NCBI GenBank assembly: GCA_035691185.1
Contig: DASSJN010000215.1
Coordinates: 1 to 22,617 of the forward strand
Origin: RPQJ01 sp035691185
GTDB taxonomy: Bacteria > Pseudomonadota > Gammaproteobacteria > Steroidobacterales > Steroidobacteraceae
DNA length: 22,617 bases
Direction of reading: 5' to 3'
The notes under the pieces were generated by a model, which did not search any database, was not told the origin of the DNA, and saw only the letters and a list, made by a program, of their open reading frames with translations. A program made the position numbers and the translations under genes. Shown piece by piece: positions 22,176 to 22,617 of the stretch (its first letter is position 1; every line of letters begins with the position of its first letter).

Positions 22176-22617
22176 TCACTTGGTACCCAGGCGACGCAGC
22201 GCGTCGGGCTGGAATTCAGCCCACTTGCCCTTCTGTCCGAACTTCCACGGCGTCTTGTTCTCGTTGTCGAGACCGGCAAAGTAGTAGCCGCCGCTGTTCA
22301 GGTCGTACCAGGTATTGGCGCGATACCACGGCACCTTCGCTTCGTAGAACTGCATCATCGGGTGCACGCCGATGCGCCACAGCTGCTTGCGCGTGTCGTA
22401 CGCGTCCTCGTAGACCACCGTCCACGTGTCTTCGTCGAGGAAGAACACGCGCTTGCCGTAGATGTGCTTGCTGCCTGACTTGAGGTTGGCCTCGACCTCC
22501 CAGACCCGGTGCAGCTCGTAGCGCATGTGCTCGGGGTTCGGCGCACCCTTGCGGACGATGTGCTCCTTGTACTTGAGCGCCTTGTTGGCAAGCCTGTACG
22601 AGTTGTAGGGGATGTAG
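22176..22617 (-). CDS. DUF1329 family protein, C-terminal part
   Basis: The open frame enters from the right edge, giving the last 146 residues. The visible start YIPYNSYRLANKALKYKEHI, then RYELHRVWEVEANLK, HIYGKRVFFLDEDTW, VVYEDAYD and a final NENKTPWKFGQKGKWAEF are the C-terminal pattern of DUF1329, a LolA/LolB-like outer-membrane-associated family. The ATG at 22526 is internal. Together with the YCF48 and RND genes downstream it forms a set often seen with a DUF1302 beta-barrel gene, which would be expected further right, outside this window. The function is unproven; transport of lipids or hydrophobic substrates across the envelope is the inference. Confidence 0.85.
   Translation of the reverse strand, partial: YIPYNSYRLANKALKYKEHIVRKGAPNPEHMRYELHRVWEVEANLKSGSKHIYGKRVFFLDEDTWTVVYEDAYDTRKQLWRIGVHPMMQFYEAKVPWYRANTWYDLNSGGYYFAGLDNENKTPWKFGQKGKWAEFQPDALRRLGTK

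Overview
The window is a gene-dense, very GC-rich stretch of bacterial chromosome. The gene families present (fused indolepyruvate ferredoxin oxidoreductase with a DUF6537 tail, DUF1840, oligopeptidase B, a signal-peptide-bearing Dcp, a ClsC-type phospholipase D, and a DUF1329/YCF48/RND cluster) suggest a gammaproteobacterium, perhaps near the Steroidobacterales, Nevskiales or Xanthomonadales. A betaproteobacterium cannot be excluded from these genes alone. No rRNA, tRNA, CRISPR array, insertion sequence or prophage gene was seen. Two genes are cut by the window edges: the indolepyruvate oxidoreductase at the left and the DUF1329 protein at the right.

Layout. (1) 1-4738, CoA and lipid catabolism: the oxidoreductase tail, a short-chain dehydrogenase and a crotonase carrying dienoyl-CoA isomerase residues run on the plus strand and converge on a FadD-type acyl-CoA synthetase. 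(2) 4786-7928, a signalling patch: an exported cyclophilin-type isomerase, a 75-residue protein resembling a histidine-kinase dimerisation hairpin without an ATPase domain, a receiver-MarR fusion and two single-domain receivers. No kinase is present. (3) 8007-10216: a ClsC-like cardiolipin synthase, a DUF1840 protein and a small four-helix membrane protein. (4) 10317-15487, a peptidase island: exported Dcp-type M3 peptidase, oligopeptidase B and an M48 lipoprotein. (5) 15643-18516: an epoxide-hydrolase-like protein, an Old Yellow Enzyme family protein and an unrecognised helical protein. (6) 18588-22617: an RND/MMPL transporter, a YCF48/BNR-repeat periplasmic protein and the end of a DUF1329 protein. 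These three are on one strand and probably form an envelope lipid or hydrophobic-compound transport unit.

Most notable structure outside genes: two copies, 13.5 kb apart, of an inverted-repeat element with arms built from degenerate tandem heptamers (GTGTCTA and its complement TAGACAC) around a short GC-rich hairpin core. Each lies between convergent genes. The heptamer places TAG stops in all frames on both strands, and in the second copy the stop codons of both flanking genes lie inside the element. The second notable point is the kinase-less group of three receivers plus a possible histidine phosphotransfer hairpin. Several genes also have a TANNNT hexamer six to seven bases before ATG, which suggests leaderless transcripts.
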